A stretch of 64,000 bases of DNA from Pseudomonas saudiphocaensis. GTDB lineage: Bacteria > Pseudomonadota > Gammaproteobacteria > Pseudomonadales > Pseudomonadaceae. The notes beneath the pieces are model-generated. The model did no database searches and was not told the DNA's origin. It was given only the letters and a program-made list of their open reading frames with translations. Numbering within the stretch: position 1 is the stretch's first letter; every line of letters starts with the position of its first letter. Shown here in pieces: positions 18,207-27,592 of the stretch. The translations under genes were made by a program, and so were the position numbers. Location: assembly GCF_000756775.1 (NCBI RefSeq), contig NZ_CCSF01000001.1, positions 2,356,001 to 2,420,000 of the forward strand, in the 5' to 3' direction.

Positions 18207-19358
18207 ATGAACGAACGTCTGGAATGGCAAACGAGCCTGTGCTCAGCCTCATTTCCCGCTGCGGCCTATGAAGCACTGTGCAAACGCTCGGCGCAAAGCA
18301 CGCCGTTCAATAGCCTGGCCTGGCTACGTGCGGCCGAGCAGGCGCTTCAGCACGGATGCACGCTACATGTACTGCTGCTCTGGCAGGGAGACCGCTTGAT
18401 CGGTTGCCTTCCGCTGGTTCGCTGCCCACTCCGCCTGCTCGGCATGACCGTGCATGAGGTCAGGCATTTGGGCCATCCGCTCAGCGACCGCATCGGCCTG
18501 CTTGTGGAGGTAACCAACCCCTACCTGCTCGAACGGGCGCTCAAGGCCATTCGCCGTCGAATGCCGCATGCTCGGCTGCAGCTCAACGAATTACCTGCAA
18601 TCGCCGCGCACCAAGATCTGCTTGGACACTGGGCGATGCAGAGCTGGCAATCGGAAGCGCGCACCAGCTGTCGAGTGCCGGAGCATCGACTGAGTGAAGA
18701 GGATCGCCAAGAGGCCACAGGCGATACCCGCTACGAGCTGCGTCGCGCACGCAAGCGTACGCAAGCCTGCGGGGCCATAGTGGAGCGCATTACACCGGAT
18801 GGGACGACTATCGCCCAATGCCTGCAGACGCTCGAGGCGGTCGAGGCTGCAAGCTGGAAAGGCGACAATGGCGTTGGCATTTTCAGCCCAGGCCCACATC
18901 GAGACTGGATCATCCGTGCGCTCACCTCGTTGGCAGCAGAGGGCCACGTGCGCGTGGTACAGCTGTCACTCGAAGGGCGCTGCATCAGTTACCGCCTGGG
19001 CCTGCTCGATCGTGGCCGGCTCTACGACTACAACATCGCCTTCCTGCCCGAATTCGCATCGCTCGGCAGCGGACGATTATTGCTGGACGAATGGTTCCGC
19101 TGGGGATTGGACGAGGGCTGGAACTACATCGATGCGTCCCGCGTCAGCCTGCACCAGTCCAACCATCAGCTTCACGAACGCATGACGGGTCAGGTCGAGC
19201 ATCTGCGCTGGAGTTTCTACTCCCGTCGGCCGTCAGGCGTTGCGCTGGGGCTTGCCTATCGCCTGTGGCTGCTGGTCAAACCTGCACTGCGGGCGTGGCG
19301 TAACCGGCACGCAACCACCCGCGTCGGACGTAGCGCCGTCAAGCAACCTTCCTGCTGA
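18207..19358 (+). CDS. FemAB/CelD-like GNAT acyltransferase
   Basis: 383 residues, resembling the BcsL/CelD group of the Acetyltransf_6 family found in exopolysaccharide and cellulose loci. The N-terminal SFPAAAYEALCKRSAQSTPFNSL pattern (a residue block matching 'FxSxxWxxA' with LAWLRAAEQ) and the C-terminal acetyl-CoA-binding half (ISYRLGLLDRGRLYDYNIAF, then LLLDEWFRWGLDEGWNYID) match that group's layout. No signal peptide or membrane helix, so cytoplasmic. It probably acylates an amino sugar precursor. Four bases separate it from the preceding GNAT gene, and both probably modify the same polymer. Confidence 0.75.
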   Translation: MNERLEWQTSLCSASFPAAAYEALCKRSAQSTPFNSLAWLRAAEQALQHGCTLHVLLLWQGDRLIGCLPLVRCPLRLLGMTVHEVRHLGHPLSDRIGLLVEVTNPYLLERALKAIRRRMPHARLQLNELPAIAAHQDLLGHWAMQSWQSEARTSCRVPEHRLSEEDRQEATGDTRYELRRARKRTQACGAIVERITPDGTTIAQCLQTLEAVEAASWKGDNGVGIFSPGPHRDWIIRALTSLAAEGHVRVVQLSLEGRCISYRLGLLDRGRLYDYNIAFLPEFASLGSGRLLLDEWFRWGLDEGWNYIDASRVSLHQSNHQLHERMTGQVEHLRWSFYSRRPSGVALGLAYRLWLLVKPALRAWRNRHATTRVGRSAVKQPSC

Positions 19359-19375
19359 TTTACCGAGAACCGGTT

Positions 19376-20131
19376 ATGCCATCCAGAGTGATCATCAATG
19401 CCGACGATTTTGGTCTGTCGACTTCGAACAACCAAGTGATCGTCGCTGCCTTCTGCCAGGGCCTAATCAGCTCGGCCACCCTGATGGCCAACACCCCAGC
19501 CTTTGACGAGGCCTGCCAGCTGATTCATGCCCATAAACTGCACGGGCGCATCGGCCTTCATGTAAACCTCACCCATGGCCAACCACTGACCCAGCCGATC
19601 CAGCGACTCCGGCAGTTCTGCTCGCCCACAGGAGAATTCGACCTGAGCCTCGCGCAGCACTCCTTTTGGCTTTCTTCGCAGGCGCGCGATGCGGTCCGTC
19701 AGGAGATCCAGGCGCAGTGGCAACGCTGTCTGGACAAATCCGTGCGACCCAGCCATCTGGACTCCCACCAGCACGTACACAATCTTTGGCCGGTCGGCGC
19801 AGAACTGGCCCGCTTCGCCGCCGAGCAAGGCATACCGCTGCGCCCGGCGCGCAACCTCGGTCACAACATCAGTTTGCCAAAGCGGGTGTTCAAGCATTTG
19901 CTTAACCGCCGGCTACGCCAGCTGGCCGGTCGAATGCCCGACTACGCCTGTACTCCGTACGACCTGACCACCACCGAACTACCCGGCGAGGGCACCCTCG
20001 AAGTCATTGCTCACCCGACTTTGCAGGCCGATGGCTACGGTGATGAATACCTGGCCACAGGTGTGCGCCTGGACGAGCTGCTGAAGCGCAGCTTTACTGG
20101 CGTACCACGCATCGCATACAGCGAGCTCTGA
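19376..20131 (+). CDS. ChbG/YdjC-family carbohydrate deacetylase
   Basis: 251 residues with the metal-site motifs of the YdjC fold: INADDFGLS at the N-terminus (adjacent aspartates), GLHVNLTHG, and SHLDSHQHVHNLW (histidine ligands). Family members remove an acetyl group from N-acetylated sugars or HpnK-type intermediates. It is unrelated in fold to the CE4 deacetylase earlier in the operon. It is the last gene of the polysaccharide operon, 17 nt after the acyltransferase. It ends base-to-base with hslR on the opposite strand, and no terminator hairpin separates the two. Confidence 0.88.
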   Translation: MPSRVIINADDFGLSTSNNQVIVAAFCQGLISSATLMANTPAFDEACQLIHAHKLHGRIGLHVNLTHGQPLTQPIQRLRQFCSPTGEFDLSLAQHSFWLSSQARDAVRQEIQAQWQRCLDKSVRPSHLDSHQHVHNLWPVGAELARFAAEQGIPLRPARNLGHNISLPKRVFKHLLNRRLRQLAGRMPDYACTPYDLTTTELPGEGTLEVIAHPTLQADGYGDEYLATGVRLDELLKRSFTGVPRIAYSEL

Positions 20132-20527
20132 TCAGCCTTCGGCGCGAAATCGTTGCAAGGCGCGACGCTGCTTCTTGCTCGGCCTGCCATCGGTTTCCAC
20201 ACCCAGCGCGCCGGCCTTGCGCAGCGCAGCCGCCTGCTCGCGGCGCGTCAGGCTTTCGGCGGTCTCTTCATACAGCAGCTGTGCTTCAGGTGCACCTCGG
20301 CGCACGTCCGACAGCGCGCGAACCACCACCGTGCGCTCATCGAAGCCGGCGCGAATCACCAGTTCCTCGCCAACCCTGAGCTCTTTGCTGGGTTTGCAGC
20401 GCTCGCCCTTGCAGTGCACCTTGCCGCCCTCGATGGCTGCCTTGGCCAATGCGCGCGTCTTGAAGAAGCGCGCGGCCCATAACCATTTGTCCAGGCGTAC
20501 CTTGCCGTCGTCTTTTTCGCTCATCAT
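20132..20527 (-). CDS. hslR: Heat-shock RNA-binding protein Hsp15
   Basis: 131 residues with an N-terminal S4 RNA-binding domain (VRLDKWLWAARFFKTRALAKAAIEGG) and a basic C-terminus ending in KKQRRALQRFRAEG. Hsp15 binds free 50S subunits carrying a stalled nascent chain and helps recycle them after heat shock. Two adjacent ATGs (20527 and 20524) could start it. Convergent with the ChbG gene. Its upstream region contains the MITE-like element at 20566-20703, so its promoter must lie within or upstream of that repeat, or in the 38 nt between. Confidence 0.95.
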   Translation of the reverse strand: MMSEKDDGKVRLDKWLWAARFFKTRALAKAAIEGGKVHCKGERCKPSKELRVGEELVIRAGFDERTVVVRALSDVRRGAPEAQLLYEETAESLTRREQAAALRKAGALGVETDGRPSKKQRRALQRFRAEG

Positions 20528-20565
20528 TCAACTCTGTCAGCGGTGCCATGTCATAGGTTCATACA

Positions 20566-20703
20566 GCAGGTCGCTGAAAAACCACCCGTGTTGGCAATAC
20601 TTCGTTAAAACAGCCTCAAATTGCTCATTTAGAAAACTAAACTCCGCTTTCCGGCTGTTTCGCCTTGTCTTGCCTGCCTCGGCTACGTTTTTCAATGGCC
20701 TGC
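20566..20703. repeat. MITE-like element with 19-bp imperfect terminal inverted repeats
   Basis: A 138-bp element between hslR and rimB. The left end GCAGGTCGCTGAAAAACC matches the reverse complement of the right end, GCAGGCCATTGAAAAACG, at 14 of 18 positions. Inside, AAACAGCC (about 20608) pairs with GGCTGTTT (about 20652), so the element could fold as a long hairpin. It has no coding capacity. I recall similar sequences recurring in P. stutzeri-group genomes, but that is memory and was not checked. Confidence 0.65.
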
Positions 20704-20737
20704 CAGATAGATGCGCTTGTCATGCGCCCCATCTAGA

Positions 20738-21232
20738 ATGGCGCAACCCTACTGGATACTCGCCTTGGATACTCCCGACCCACACACCGTCATCGGTTTG
20801 CGCGAATGGATTGCACTGCCCGAGCTTGGTGTGGTCGGTCTGCGCGCGAAGATCGACACCGGCGCCAGCACCTCGGCACTGCACGCCACCGAGATCGTCG
20901 AATTCGATCGCAATGGCGAGCGTTGGGTGCGCTTCAATGCCCACCTTGGCACGCAAGTGCAACGCCGCCATCGCTGTGAGGCACCACTGGTCACGCGCAA
21001 ACTGATCAAGAGTTCCAATGGTCATACCCAGACCCGCTTTGTGGTGCGCACGCTGTTGGCGCTGGGCGATCATCTGTGGCCGGTGGAATTCACCCTGACC
21101 TGCCGCAAGACCATGCGCTATCGCCTGCTGCTGGGCTCCAAGGCCCTGATGGACGGCAAATGGTTGATCGACCCCTCGCGCACCTATGTGCAGCAAAAAC
21201 CCCAGAACCTTACTTCTCCCGGTGCCCAATGA
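20738..21232 (+). CDS. rimB: RimB-type retropepsin-like protease
   Basis: 164 residues of the DUF785/RimB family, annotated elsewhere as an ATP-dependent zinc protease but with an aspartic-protease-like core. The motif [13 protein letters not shown] (D40-T-G) is the retropepsin signature. The C-terminal [18 protein letters not shown] is typical of the family. In pseudomonads rimB is next to rimK and is reported to modulate RimK-dependent modification of ribosomal protein S6. The next gene starts inside its stop (ATGA), which supports that pairing. The start is uncertain: an ATG at 20711 overlaps nothing else but adds nine residues with no family support. Confidence 0.85.
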   Translation: MAQPYWILALDTPDPHTVIGLREWIALPELGVVGLRAKIDTGASTSALHATEIVEFDRNGERWVRFNAHLGTQVQRRHRCEAPLVTRKLIKSSNGHTQTRFVVRTLLALGDHLWPVEFTLTCRKTMRYRLLLGSKALMDGKWLIDPSRTYVQQKPQNLTSPGAQ

Positions 21233-22134
21233 AAATCGCCGTGCTGTCGCGCAATCCTCGCCTGTATTCGACCCGCCGCCTGGTGGAGGCCGGCCAGCAG
21301 CGTGGCCATGAGATGGTGGTAATCGACACCCTGCGGGCCTATATGAACATCGCCAGTCACAAACCGCAGATCCACTATCGTGGCCGCCCGCTGGAAGGCT
21401 TCGACGCAGTAATCCCGCGGATCGGCGCCTCGGTCACCTTCTATGGCTGCGCCGTGTTGCGCCAGTTCGAGATGATGGGCGTGTTCCCGTTGAACGAGTC
21501 GGTGGCGATTGCCCGCTCGCGGGACAAGCTGCGCTCGCTGCAGCTGCTGTCACGCCGCGGCATCGGCCTGCCGGTCACCGGTTTCGCCCACTCTCCGGAC
21601 GACATCGCCGACCTGATCCGCATGGTCGGCGGTGCGCCGCTGGTGATCAAGGTGCTGGAAGGCACCCAGGGCATTGGCGTGGTGCTGTGTGAGACGGAAA
21701 AGGCCGCCGAATCGGTGATCGAGGCCTTTATGAGCCTCAAGCAGGACATCATGGTGCAGGAATACATCAAGGAAGCCGGCGGCGCCGACATCCGCTGCTT
21801 CGTGGTTGGCGACAAGGTGATCGCGGCCATGAAGCGCCAGGCCAAGCCCGGTGAATTCCGCTCCAATCTGCACCGCGGCGGCTCCGCCAGCCTGATCAAG
21901 ATCACCCCGGAAGAACGCATGACCGCCATCCGCGCGGCCAAGGTCATGGGCCTTTCGGTAGCGGGCGTCGATATCCTGCGCTCCAACCACGGCCCACTGG
22001 TGATGGAAGTAAATTCCTCGCCGGGCCTGGCCGGCATCGAGGAAACCACCGGCAAGGACGTGGCCGGGCTGATCATCCAGTACCTGGAAAAAAACGCCGG
22101 CCCGCATCTGACGCGGACCAAGGGCAAGGGCTAA
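21229..22134 (+). CDS. rimK: Ribosomal protein S6 glutamate ligase RimK
   Basis: A 301-residue ATP-grasp ligase that adds glutamate residues to the C-terminus of ribosomal protein S6 and alters translation. It begins [18 protein letters not shown]. Visible parts are the ATP-grasp lysine in [17 protein letters not shown], the [16 protein letters not shown] segment, and the metal-binding end [13 protein letters not shown]. The start overlaps the rimB stop (ATGA). The 109 nt after it, before the convergent envZ stop, contain a small CTGAAGCC/GGCTTTCAG hairpin near 22222-22247 that partly overlaps the envZ end and may serve as a weak terminator. Confidence 0.96.
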   Translation: MKIAVLSRNPRLYSTRRLVEAGQQRGHEMVVIDTLRAYMNIASHKPQIHYRGRPLEGFDAVIPRIGASVTFYGCAVLRQFEMMGVFPLNESVAIARSRDKLRSLQLLSRRGIGLPVTGFAHSPDDIADLIRMVGGAPLVIKVLEGTQGIGVVLCETEKAAESVIEAFMSLKQDIMVQEYIKEAGGADIRCFVVGDKVIAAMKRQAKPGEFRSNLHRGGSASLIKITPEERMTAIRAAKVMGLSVAGVDILRSNHGPLVMEVNSSPGLAGIEETTGKDVAGLIIQYLEKNAGPHLTRTKGKG

Positions 22135-22243
22135 CCCGGGTTCCGGCGCGCCTGCGGTCAATTTCCAGGCGCCTTGCATGCTTTTGTGGGAGGCCCAACC
22201 TCGGGCCGGAGCTCCAGTTTCCCCCTGAAGCCTACAGCGGCTT

Positions 22244-23563
22244 TCAGGCCTTGGTCGCATCCCTGGGCAGCAACAGCCCCAGCGGCAAGCTGACCCGTGC
22301 CTCCAGCCCGCCACCGGCACGGTTGCGCAGTTCGATGGCGCCACCATGCTGGGCGGCGATGCGCTTGACGATGGCCAGACCCAGCCCGGTGCCGTGTCCG
22401 CCCCTGGCGCGGTCGCCGCGGATAAAGGGGTTGAAGATCTCGCCAAGCTCGTCGGGATTGATCCCGGCGCCCCGGTCCAACACGCTCAGTACCACATAGG
22501 GCGCCTGCTGTTCGCCCGAGACGAATGCTGCCACCTCCACACCGTGCCCGCCGTACCGCAGAGCATTCTCGATCAGGTTGACCAGCAGGCGCTTGATCGA
22601 CACCCGGCGTAACGCCAACGCCGGCATCGGTTCCAGACACAAGCGCACGGTTTCTTCGTACTGGTTGTAAGGCGCCACCACCTCGCGAACCAGCTCGCCC
22701 AGGTCGAGCTTCTCCACCGGCTCATCGCTGCCGTCACGGACAAAGGCCAGGAATTGATCGAGGATGGCGTCCATATCCTCAATATCGCGGATCATGTCTT
22801 CAGTCAGCTCGGCATCGCTGGACATCAGCTCCAGCGACAGTCGCAGGCGGGTCAGCGGCGTACGCAGATCGTGGGAAACACCGGCGAGCATCAGTTCTCG
22901 CTCACGCCCGGCCTGCTCGACATCTTCGGCCATCTGGTTGAAGGCGCGATAAACCTCGGTCATCTCGCTGGGTGTATCGCTCACCGGCAGGCGCACGCTG
23001 CGCCCCTTGCCGAACTGCCGGGCGGCGTAGACCAGACGCTTGAGCGGCAGGTTGAGCTGGCTGACGAAGATCCAGGCCGCTGCGGTAGAAAGCAGACCGA
23101 TTCCGAGGAACCAGCCGAGCACGCTCCAGATCCGCTGACCGCGCAATGGATAGGCATACAACGGCACCTGCAGCCAATCCGGCCCCAGCTCCGGTGCCCG
23201 CACCCAAATGGCAGTCTGCGGCTGGATCCGCACCCGAACATCGGTATCGGCCCCAAGCTCGGCCTGCATCTGGCGCTGGAAAATCTCGGTGTAGGGCCAG
23301 TGGTATTCGCTGGGCGGCACATCTTCGGGCGCCACCTTGCGCAAACCGGCAGCCTCGGCAATGCGCTCGCGGCTCGCCTCATCGGCAGCCCAGTACGCAC
23401 GCAGGGTCAGCGCAGCTCCATGGCTGTACTGGCGATCGACCATGACGTCTTCGTTCATCATCAGGTACACCAGCATCAGCACCTTGGAGAACAGCACGAC
23501 GATCAGCACCAGCCACAAGGTGCGGGCAAAGAAGCTTTGCGGGAACCACAGGGGAGTTTTCAT
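22244..23563 (-). CDS. envZ: Sensor histidine kinase EnvZ/AmgS
   Basis: 439 residues in the EnvZ layout. A first membrane helix (about 13-35) is followed by a periplasmic loop of about 110 residues, a second helix (145-167), a HAMP linker, the H-box with phosphorylated H231 in AGVSHDLRTPLTR, and the ATPase domain (N-box LLVNLIENALRYGG, G-boxes DRGAGI and GGHGTGLGLAIVKR). It phosphorylates the OmpR protein encoded upstream. In P. aeruginosa the equivalent pair is AmgRS, which responds to envelope stress from misfolded membrane proteins. I start at the ATG of MKTPLWFPQSF; upstream in-frame codons read into the repeat-containing spacer. Confidence 0.95.
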   Translation of the reverse strand: MKTPLWFPQSFFARTLWLVLIVVLFSKVLMLVYLMMNEDVMVDRQYSHGAALTLRAYWAADEASRERIAEAAGLRKVAPEDVPPSEYHWPYTEIFQRQMQAELGADTDVRVRIQPQTAIWVRAPELGPDWLQVPLYAYPLRGQRIWSVLGWFLGIGLLSTAAAWIFVSQLNLPLKRLVYAARQFGKGRSVRLPVSDTPSEMTEVYRAFNQMAEDVEQAGRERELMLAGVSHDLRTPLTRLRLSLELMSSDAELTEDMIRDIEDMDAILDQFLAFVRDGSDEPVEKLDLGELVREVVAPYNQYEETVRLCLEPMPALALRRVSIKRLLVNLIENALRYGGHGVEVAAFVSGEQQAPYVVLSVLDRGAGINPDELGEIFNPFIRGDRARGGHGTGLGLAIVKRIAAQHGGAIELRNRAGGGLEARVSLPLGLLLPRDATKA

Positions 23564-23808
23564 GGCAACTCGATGAGGTCGATAAAAGACGCGACAGGAT
23601 CGTTCGAAGCACCAGCCCTCGCCTTTAGCAGGTCGCTGAAACCACCTGCCTTGCAAAGACAGGCCCGCAAGTGGCCTGCGACTAGCGCGCCCCAGCGCGG
23701 CCCGACGGGCGAACCAGGTGAGTAACGATCAATCAACCTGTAGCGAGCCCGGCAAGTTTGATTCGCTGCGCTCACCCTGCGGGCCAGCCCTTGGCGCTCT
23801 TTGATTCG
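23564..23808. repeat. ompR-envZ spacer with solo copy of the MITE end
   Basis: A 245-nt gap separates ompR from envZ, genes that usually abut or overlap. At 23627-23641 it contains AGCAGGTCGCTGAAA, identical to the left end of the element at 20566. GC-rich hairpin-forming sequence follows (to about 23700). No gene fits the gap. It looks like an inserted, partly eroded repeat that splits the operon. Confidence 0.55.
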
Positions 23809-24546
23809 TCAGCTTTTGTTGCCATCAGGCACAAACACGTAGCCCACGCCCCAGACGGTCTGGATGTAGCGCGGCTTGGACGGGTCGGGTTCGATCAGGC
23901 GGCGCAAACGGGAAATCTGTACGTCGATGGAGCGCTCCAGGGCATCCCATTCCCGACCACGGGCCAGGTTCATCAGCTTGTCGCGGGTCAAAGGCTCGCG
24001 GGCGTGCTGCACCAATGCCTTGAGCACGGCAAATTCGCCAGTGGTGAGCATATGGACCTGGTCACCCTTCTTCAGCTCGCGAGTGCCGAGGAATAGCTCG
24101 TAGTCACCGAAGGTCACGGTTTCGTCTTCGCTACCCGGCGCGCCAGGCACCTGCGGGGTCTGACGACGCAATACGGCGCGAATCCGCGCCAGCAGCTCGC
24201 GCGGGTTGAAAGGCTTGGCCAGGTAATCGTCAGCCCCCTGCTCCAGCCCCTGAATACGACTGGCCTCATCGCCCTTGGCCGTCAGCATGATGATGGGAAT
24301 CTGGTTGCCGCCTTCACGCAGACGATGGCAAGCCGAGAGACCATCTTCACCCGGCATCATCAGGTCCAGCACCACCAGGTGGAACAGCTCGCGACTGAGC
24401 AGGCGATCCATCTGCTCAGCACTTTCCACGGTACGGACGCGGTAACCCTGCTCATCCAGAAAGCGTTCAAGCAAACGCCGCAGGCGGGCATCGTCATCGA
24501 CAATAAGGATCTTTTCGCCTTCGCTGGCGGGCGCAGTGCTGCTCAT
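23809..24546 (-). CDS. ompR: Response regulator OmpR/AmgR
   Basis: 245 residues: a receiver domain (acidic pocket IVDDD, phosphorylated D61 in VVLDLMMPGEDG, conserved lysine in YLAKPFNP) and a C-terminal winged-helix DNA-binding domain (SIDVQISRLRRLIEPDPSKPRYIQ within it, ending WGVGYVFVPDG). It is transcribed before envZ on the same strand. I choose the ATG at 24546, preceded by GGGAG at six bases. A TTG four codons upstream is open but unneeded. The gene is divergent from tex; the 217-nt gap between them must hold both promoters. Confidence 0.96.
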   Translation of the reverse strand: MSSTAPASEGEKILIVDDDARLRRLLERFLDEQGYRVRTVESAEQMDRLLSRELFHLVVLDLMMPGEDGLSACHRLREGGNQIPIIMLTAKGDEASRIQGLEQGADDYLAKPFNPRELLARIRAVLRRQTPQVPGAPGSEDETVTFGDYELFLGTRELKKGDQVHMLTTGEFAVLKALVQHAREPLTRDKLMNLARGREWDALERSIDVQISRLRRLIEPDPSKPRYIQTVWGVGYVFVPDGNKS

Positions 24547-24763
24547 GGAAACTCCCAAATGATCGACAGGGCATTATGCGCCCACTGGTCTCAACACAAC
24601 TGACAGCCATTGTTAGCAGATTTTGCGACCGAACGGCGGGCGGAGACGAAAACGGCCGCAGGGTTTTTCTTCCAACGCCCGATCCCAAGCCGGCCGCTGC
24701 CTTTATAATCGCGCCCTTTCGCGCAGGCACGGCCTGCATGGTTTGACTGACCCAGGTAGGTTC

Positions 24764-27076
24764 ATGGACAGCATCAATTCCCGCATCGCCACAGAACTGG
24801 GCGTGCGCCCGCAACAGGTAGCCGCCGCCGTGGCGCTGCTCGACGAAGGCTCCACCGTGCCCTTCATCGCCCGTTACCGCAAGGAAGTCACCGGCAGCCT
24901 CGACGATACCCAGCTGCGCAATCTGGAAGAGCGCCTGCGCTACCTGCGCGAGCTGGACGAGCGCCGCGCCTCGATCCTCGCCAGCATCGAAGAGCAGGGC
25001 AAGCTGACCCCGGAACTGAAACGCGAGATCGATCTGGCCGACACCAAGACCCGTCTCGAAGACCTGTACCTGCCCTACAAGCAGAAGCGCCGCACCAAGG
25101 GCCAGATCGCCCTGGAAGCCGGCCTGGGCGAGCTGGCCGACAGCCTGTTCGGCAATCCTGAGCTAGACCCCGAGACCGAAGCCGCACGCTTCATCGATGC
25201 CGAAAAGGGCTTCGCCGACACCAAGGCGGTGCTCGAAGGCGCCAAGTACATCCTCATGGAGCGCTTCGCCGAGGACGCCGATCTGCTGGCCAAGCTGCGC
25301 GACTTCCTCAAGCACAACGCCACCCTGAGTGCCCGCGTGGTGCCGGGCAAGGAAAACGAAGGCGCCAAGTTCAGCGACTACTTCGAGCACGACGAAGTGC
25401 TGAAGAACACCCCGTCCCACCGTGCACTGGCGATCTTCCGCGGCCGCAACGAAGGCATTCTCAGCATCGCTCTCAAGGTCGGCGACGAAGCGCCGGGCAC
25501 CATGCATCCGGGCGAGGTGATGATCGGCGAGCGCTTCGGCATTGACAACCGTGGCCGTGCCGCCGACAAGTGGCTGGGCGAGGTGGTGCGCTGGACCTGG
25601 AAGGTCAAGCTCTATACCCACCTGGAAACCGACCTGCTCGGCGAGCTGCGCGACAAGGCCGAGGACGATGCCATCGGCGTCTTCGCGCGCAACCTGCATG
25701 ACCTGTTGCTGGCCGCACCGGCCGGACCGCGCGCGACCCTGGCGCTGGATCCGGGCCTGCGCACCGGCTGCAAGGTGGCGGTGGTGGATGCCACCGGCAA
25801 GCTGCTCGACACCGCCACCGTCTACCCGCACGCGCCGCGCAACGACTGGGACGGCACCCTGGCGATCCTGGCCAAGCTCTGTGCCAAGCATGGGGTGGAC
25901 CTTATCGCCATCGGCAACGGCACCGCCAGCCGCGAGACCGACAAGCTGGCCGGCGAGCTGATCAAGAAGGTGCCGGGGCTGAAGCTGACCAAGATCATGG
26001 TCAGCGAGGCCGGCGCCTCGGTGTATTCGGCCTCGGAACTGGCCGCCAGGGAATTCCCCGATCTGGACGTGTCGCTGCGCGGCGCCGTATCCATTGCCCG
26101 CCGCCTGCAGGACCCGCTGGCCGAGCTGGTGAAGATCGAGCCCAAGGCCATCGGCGTCGGCCAGTACCAGCACGACGTGTCGCAGCTGAAGCTGGCGCGC
26201 TCGCTGGACGCGGTGGTCGAGGACTGCGTGAACGCCGTCGGCGTGGACGTGAACACCGCCTCCGCTGCGCTGCTGGCACGCATTTCCGGGCTCAACGGCA
26301 CCCTGGCGCAGAACATCGTGGCCTACCGCGACGCCAACGGTGCGTTCAAGTCCCGCAGCGAGCTGAAGAAGGTGCCGCGCCTGGGCGAGAAGACCTTCGA
26401 GCAGGCCGCCGGCTTCCTCCGCGTGATGAATGGCGACAACCCGCTGGACGCCTCCGCGGTACACCCGGAGACCTATCCGCTGGTCACGCGCATCGCCCAG
26501 GACACCGGTCGCGATATCCGCTCGCTGATCGGCGACTCGGCCTTCCTCAAGCGCCTGGATCCCAAACAGTTCACCGACGAGAGCTTCGGCCTGGTGACCG
26601 TCAGCGACATCCTCCAAGAGCTGGAGAAACCCGGCCGCGACCCACGCCCCGAGTTCAAGACCGCCGAATTCCAGGAAGGCGTCGAGAAACTCAGCGATTT
26701 GACCCCGGGAATGGTGCTCGAAGGGGTGGTGACCAACGTGACCAACTTCGGCGCCTTCGTCGACATCGGCGTGCATCAGGATGGCCTGGTGCACATCAGC
26801 GCGCTGTCGGAGAAGTTCGTGAAAGATCCCTACGAAGTGGTCAAGGCTGGCGACATCGTCAAGGTCAAGGTCATGGAAGTGGACATCCCGCGCAACCGCG
26901 TCGGCCTGTCGATGCGCATGAGCGATACCCCCGGCGAGAAGACCGAAGGCCCACGGGGCGGCAAGCCTCGCGGCAACGCGCCGCGCAGTGAGCGCCACGC
27001 GCCCCAGGACAAGCCCGCACCAGCGAACAATGCCATGGCGGCGCTGTTTGCCAATGCCAAGAGCCTGAGGAAGTAG
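24764..27076 (+). CDS. tex: Tex-family RNA-binding transcription accessory protein
   Basis: A 770-residue cytosolic protein. Order of parts: an N-terminal helical region ([14 protein letters not shown]), the YqgF/RNase H-like core ([22 protein letters not shown]), a helix-hairpin-helix module ([20 protein letters not shown]), and a C-terminal S1 domain ([20 protein letters not shown]) with a basic disordered tail. Tex proteins affect transcription and RNA handling; their exact reaction is not settled. The start is the ATG at 24764 after AGGTAGG. Although the upstream frame stays open, it crosses a TATAAT (24704-24709) that could be the promoter. Confidence 0.96.
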   Translation: MDSINSRIATELGVRPQQVAAAVALLDEGSTVPFIARYRKEVTGSLDDTQLRNLEERLRYLRELDERRASILASIEEQGKLTPELKREIDLADTKTRLEDLYLPYKQKRRTKGQIALEAGLGELADSLFGNPELDPETEAARFIDAEKGFADTKAVLEGAKYILMERFAEDADLLAKLRDFLKHNATLSARVVPGKENEGAKFSDYFEHDEVLKNTPSHRALAIFRGRNEGILSIALKVGDEAPGTMHPGEVMIGERFGIDNRGRAADKWLGEVVRWTWKVKLYTHLETDLLGELRDKAEDDAIGVFARNLHDLLLAAPAGPRATLALDPGLRTGCKVAVVDATGKLLDTATVYPHAPRNDWDGTLAILAKLCAKHGVDLIAIGNGTASRETDKLAGELIKKVPGLKLTKIMVSEAGASVYSASELAAREFPDLDVSLRGAVSIARRLQDPLAELVKIEPKAIGVGQYQHDVSQLKLARSLDAVVEDCVNAVGVDVNTASAALLARISGLNGTLAQNIVAYRDANGAFKSRSELKKVPRLGEKTFEQAAGFLRVMNGDNPLDASAVHPETYPLVTRIAQDTGRDIRSLIGDSAFLKRLDPKQFTDESFGLVTVSDILQELEKPGRDPRPEFKTAEFQEGVEKLSDLTPGMVLEGVVTNVTNFGAFVDIGVHQDGLVHISALSEKFVKDPYEVVKAGDIVKVKVMEVDIPRNRVGLSMRMSDTPGEKTEGPRGGKPRGNAPRSERHAPQDKPAPANNAMAALFANAKSLRK

Positions 27077-27079
27077 AGC

Positions 27080-27469
27080 ATGAGCATTCAAGTCGAGGCG
27101 GTGGGCAATTCCAGCGCCTTTGGCCGCCTGCTGGGCCTGGAGATTCACAAGGCTGAAAACGGCGAGGCAGTACTCGGCCTGACCATGCACGACGGCTTGC
27201 GCAATCTGCACGGCAAGCTGCATGGCGGCGCCCTGTTCTCGCTGATCGACACTGCCATGGGCCAGGCCAGTCACAGCCTCAACGACGGCTTGCCGAACAG
27301 CGTGACCCTGGAGTGCAAGGTCAACTACATCCGCCCTGTCACCGACGGCGAGCTCACCTGCCGCGCCTGGGTCGTGCATGCCGGGCGGCGCACCCAGGTA
27401 CTCGAAGCCGAGGTTCATCAAGGTGAGAAGCTGGTGGCCAAGGCACAATCGACCTTTGCCTGCCTCTAA
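27080..27469 (+). CDS. PaaI-type hotdog-fold thioesterase
   Basis: 129 residues matching the PaaI/YigI acyl-CoA thioesterase family. The motif NLHGKLHGGALFSLIDTAMGQA carries the H-G-G and downstream acidic residue used for thioester hydrolysis. The substrate is not evident. It starts three bases after the tex stop, preceded by an AGAGC-like site inside the tex end, so it is probably co-transcribed with tex. The same neighbour occurs in other pseudomonads. A 123-nt gap with no clear terminator follows before gshA. Confidence 0.88.
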   Translation: MSIQVEAVGNSSAFGRLLGLEIHKAENGEAVLGLTMHDGLRNLHGKLHGGALFSLIDTAMGQASHSLNDGLPNSVTLECKVNYIRPVTDGELTCRAWVVHAGRRTQVLEAEVHQGEKLVAKAQSTFACL

Positions 27470-27592
27470 AAGGCGCAGGCTTGACCGCACAGGCGCCAAG
27501 GGAAGCCGACGAGCTTGTTCTTGATGCTGCGGCTTGAAGCTTGCCCCTTGCCACCCCATATTGTGCCGACTGATGCGTGAAGGAATTCCCAA

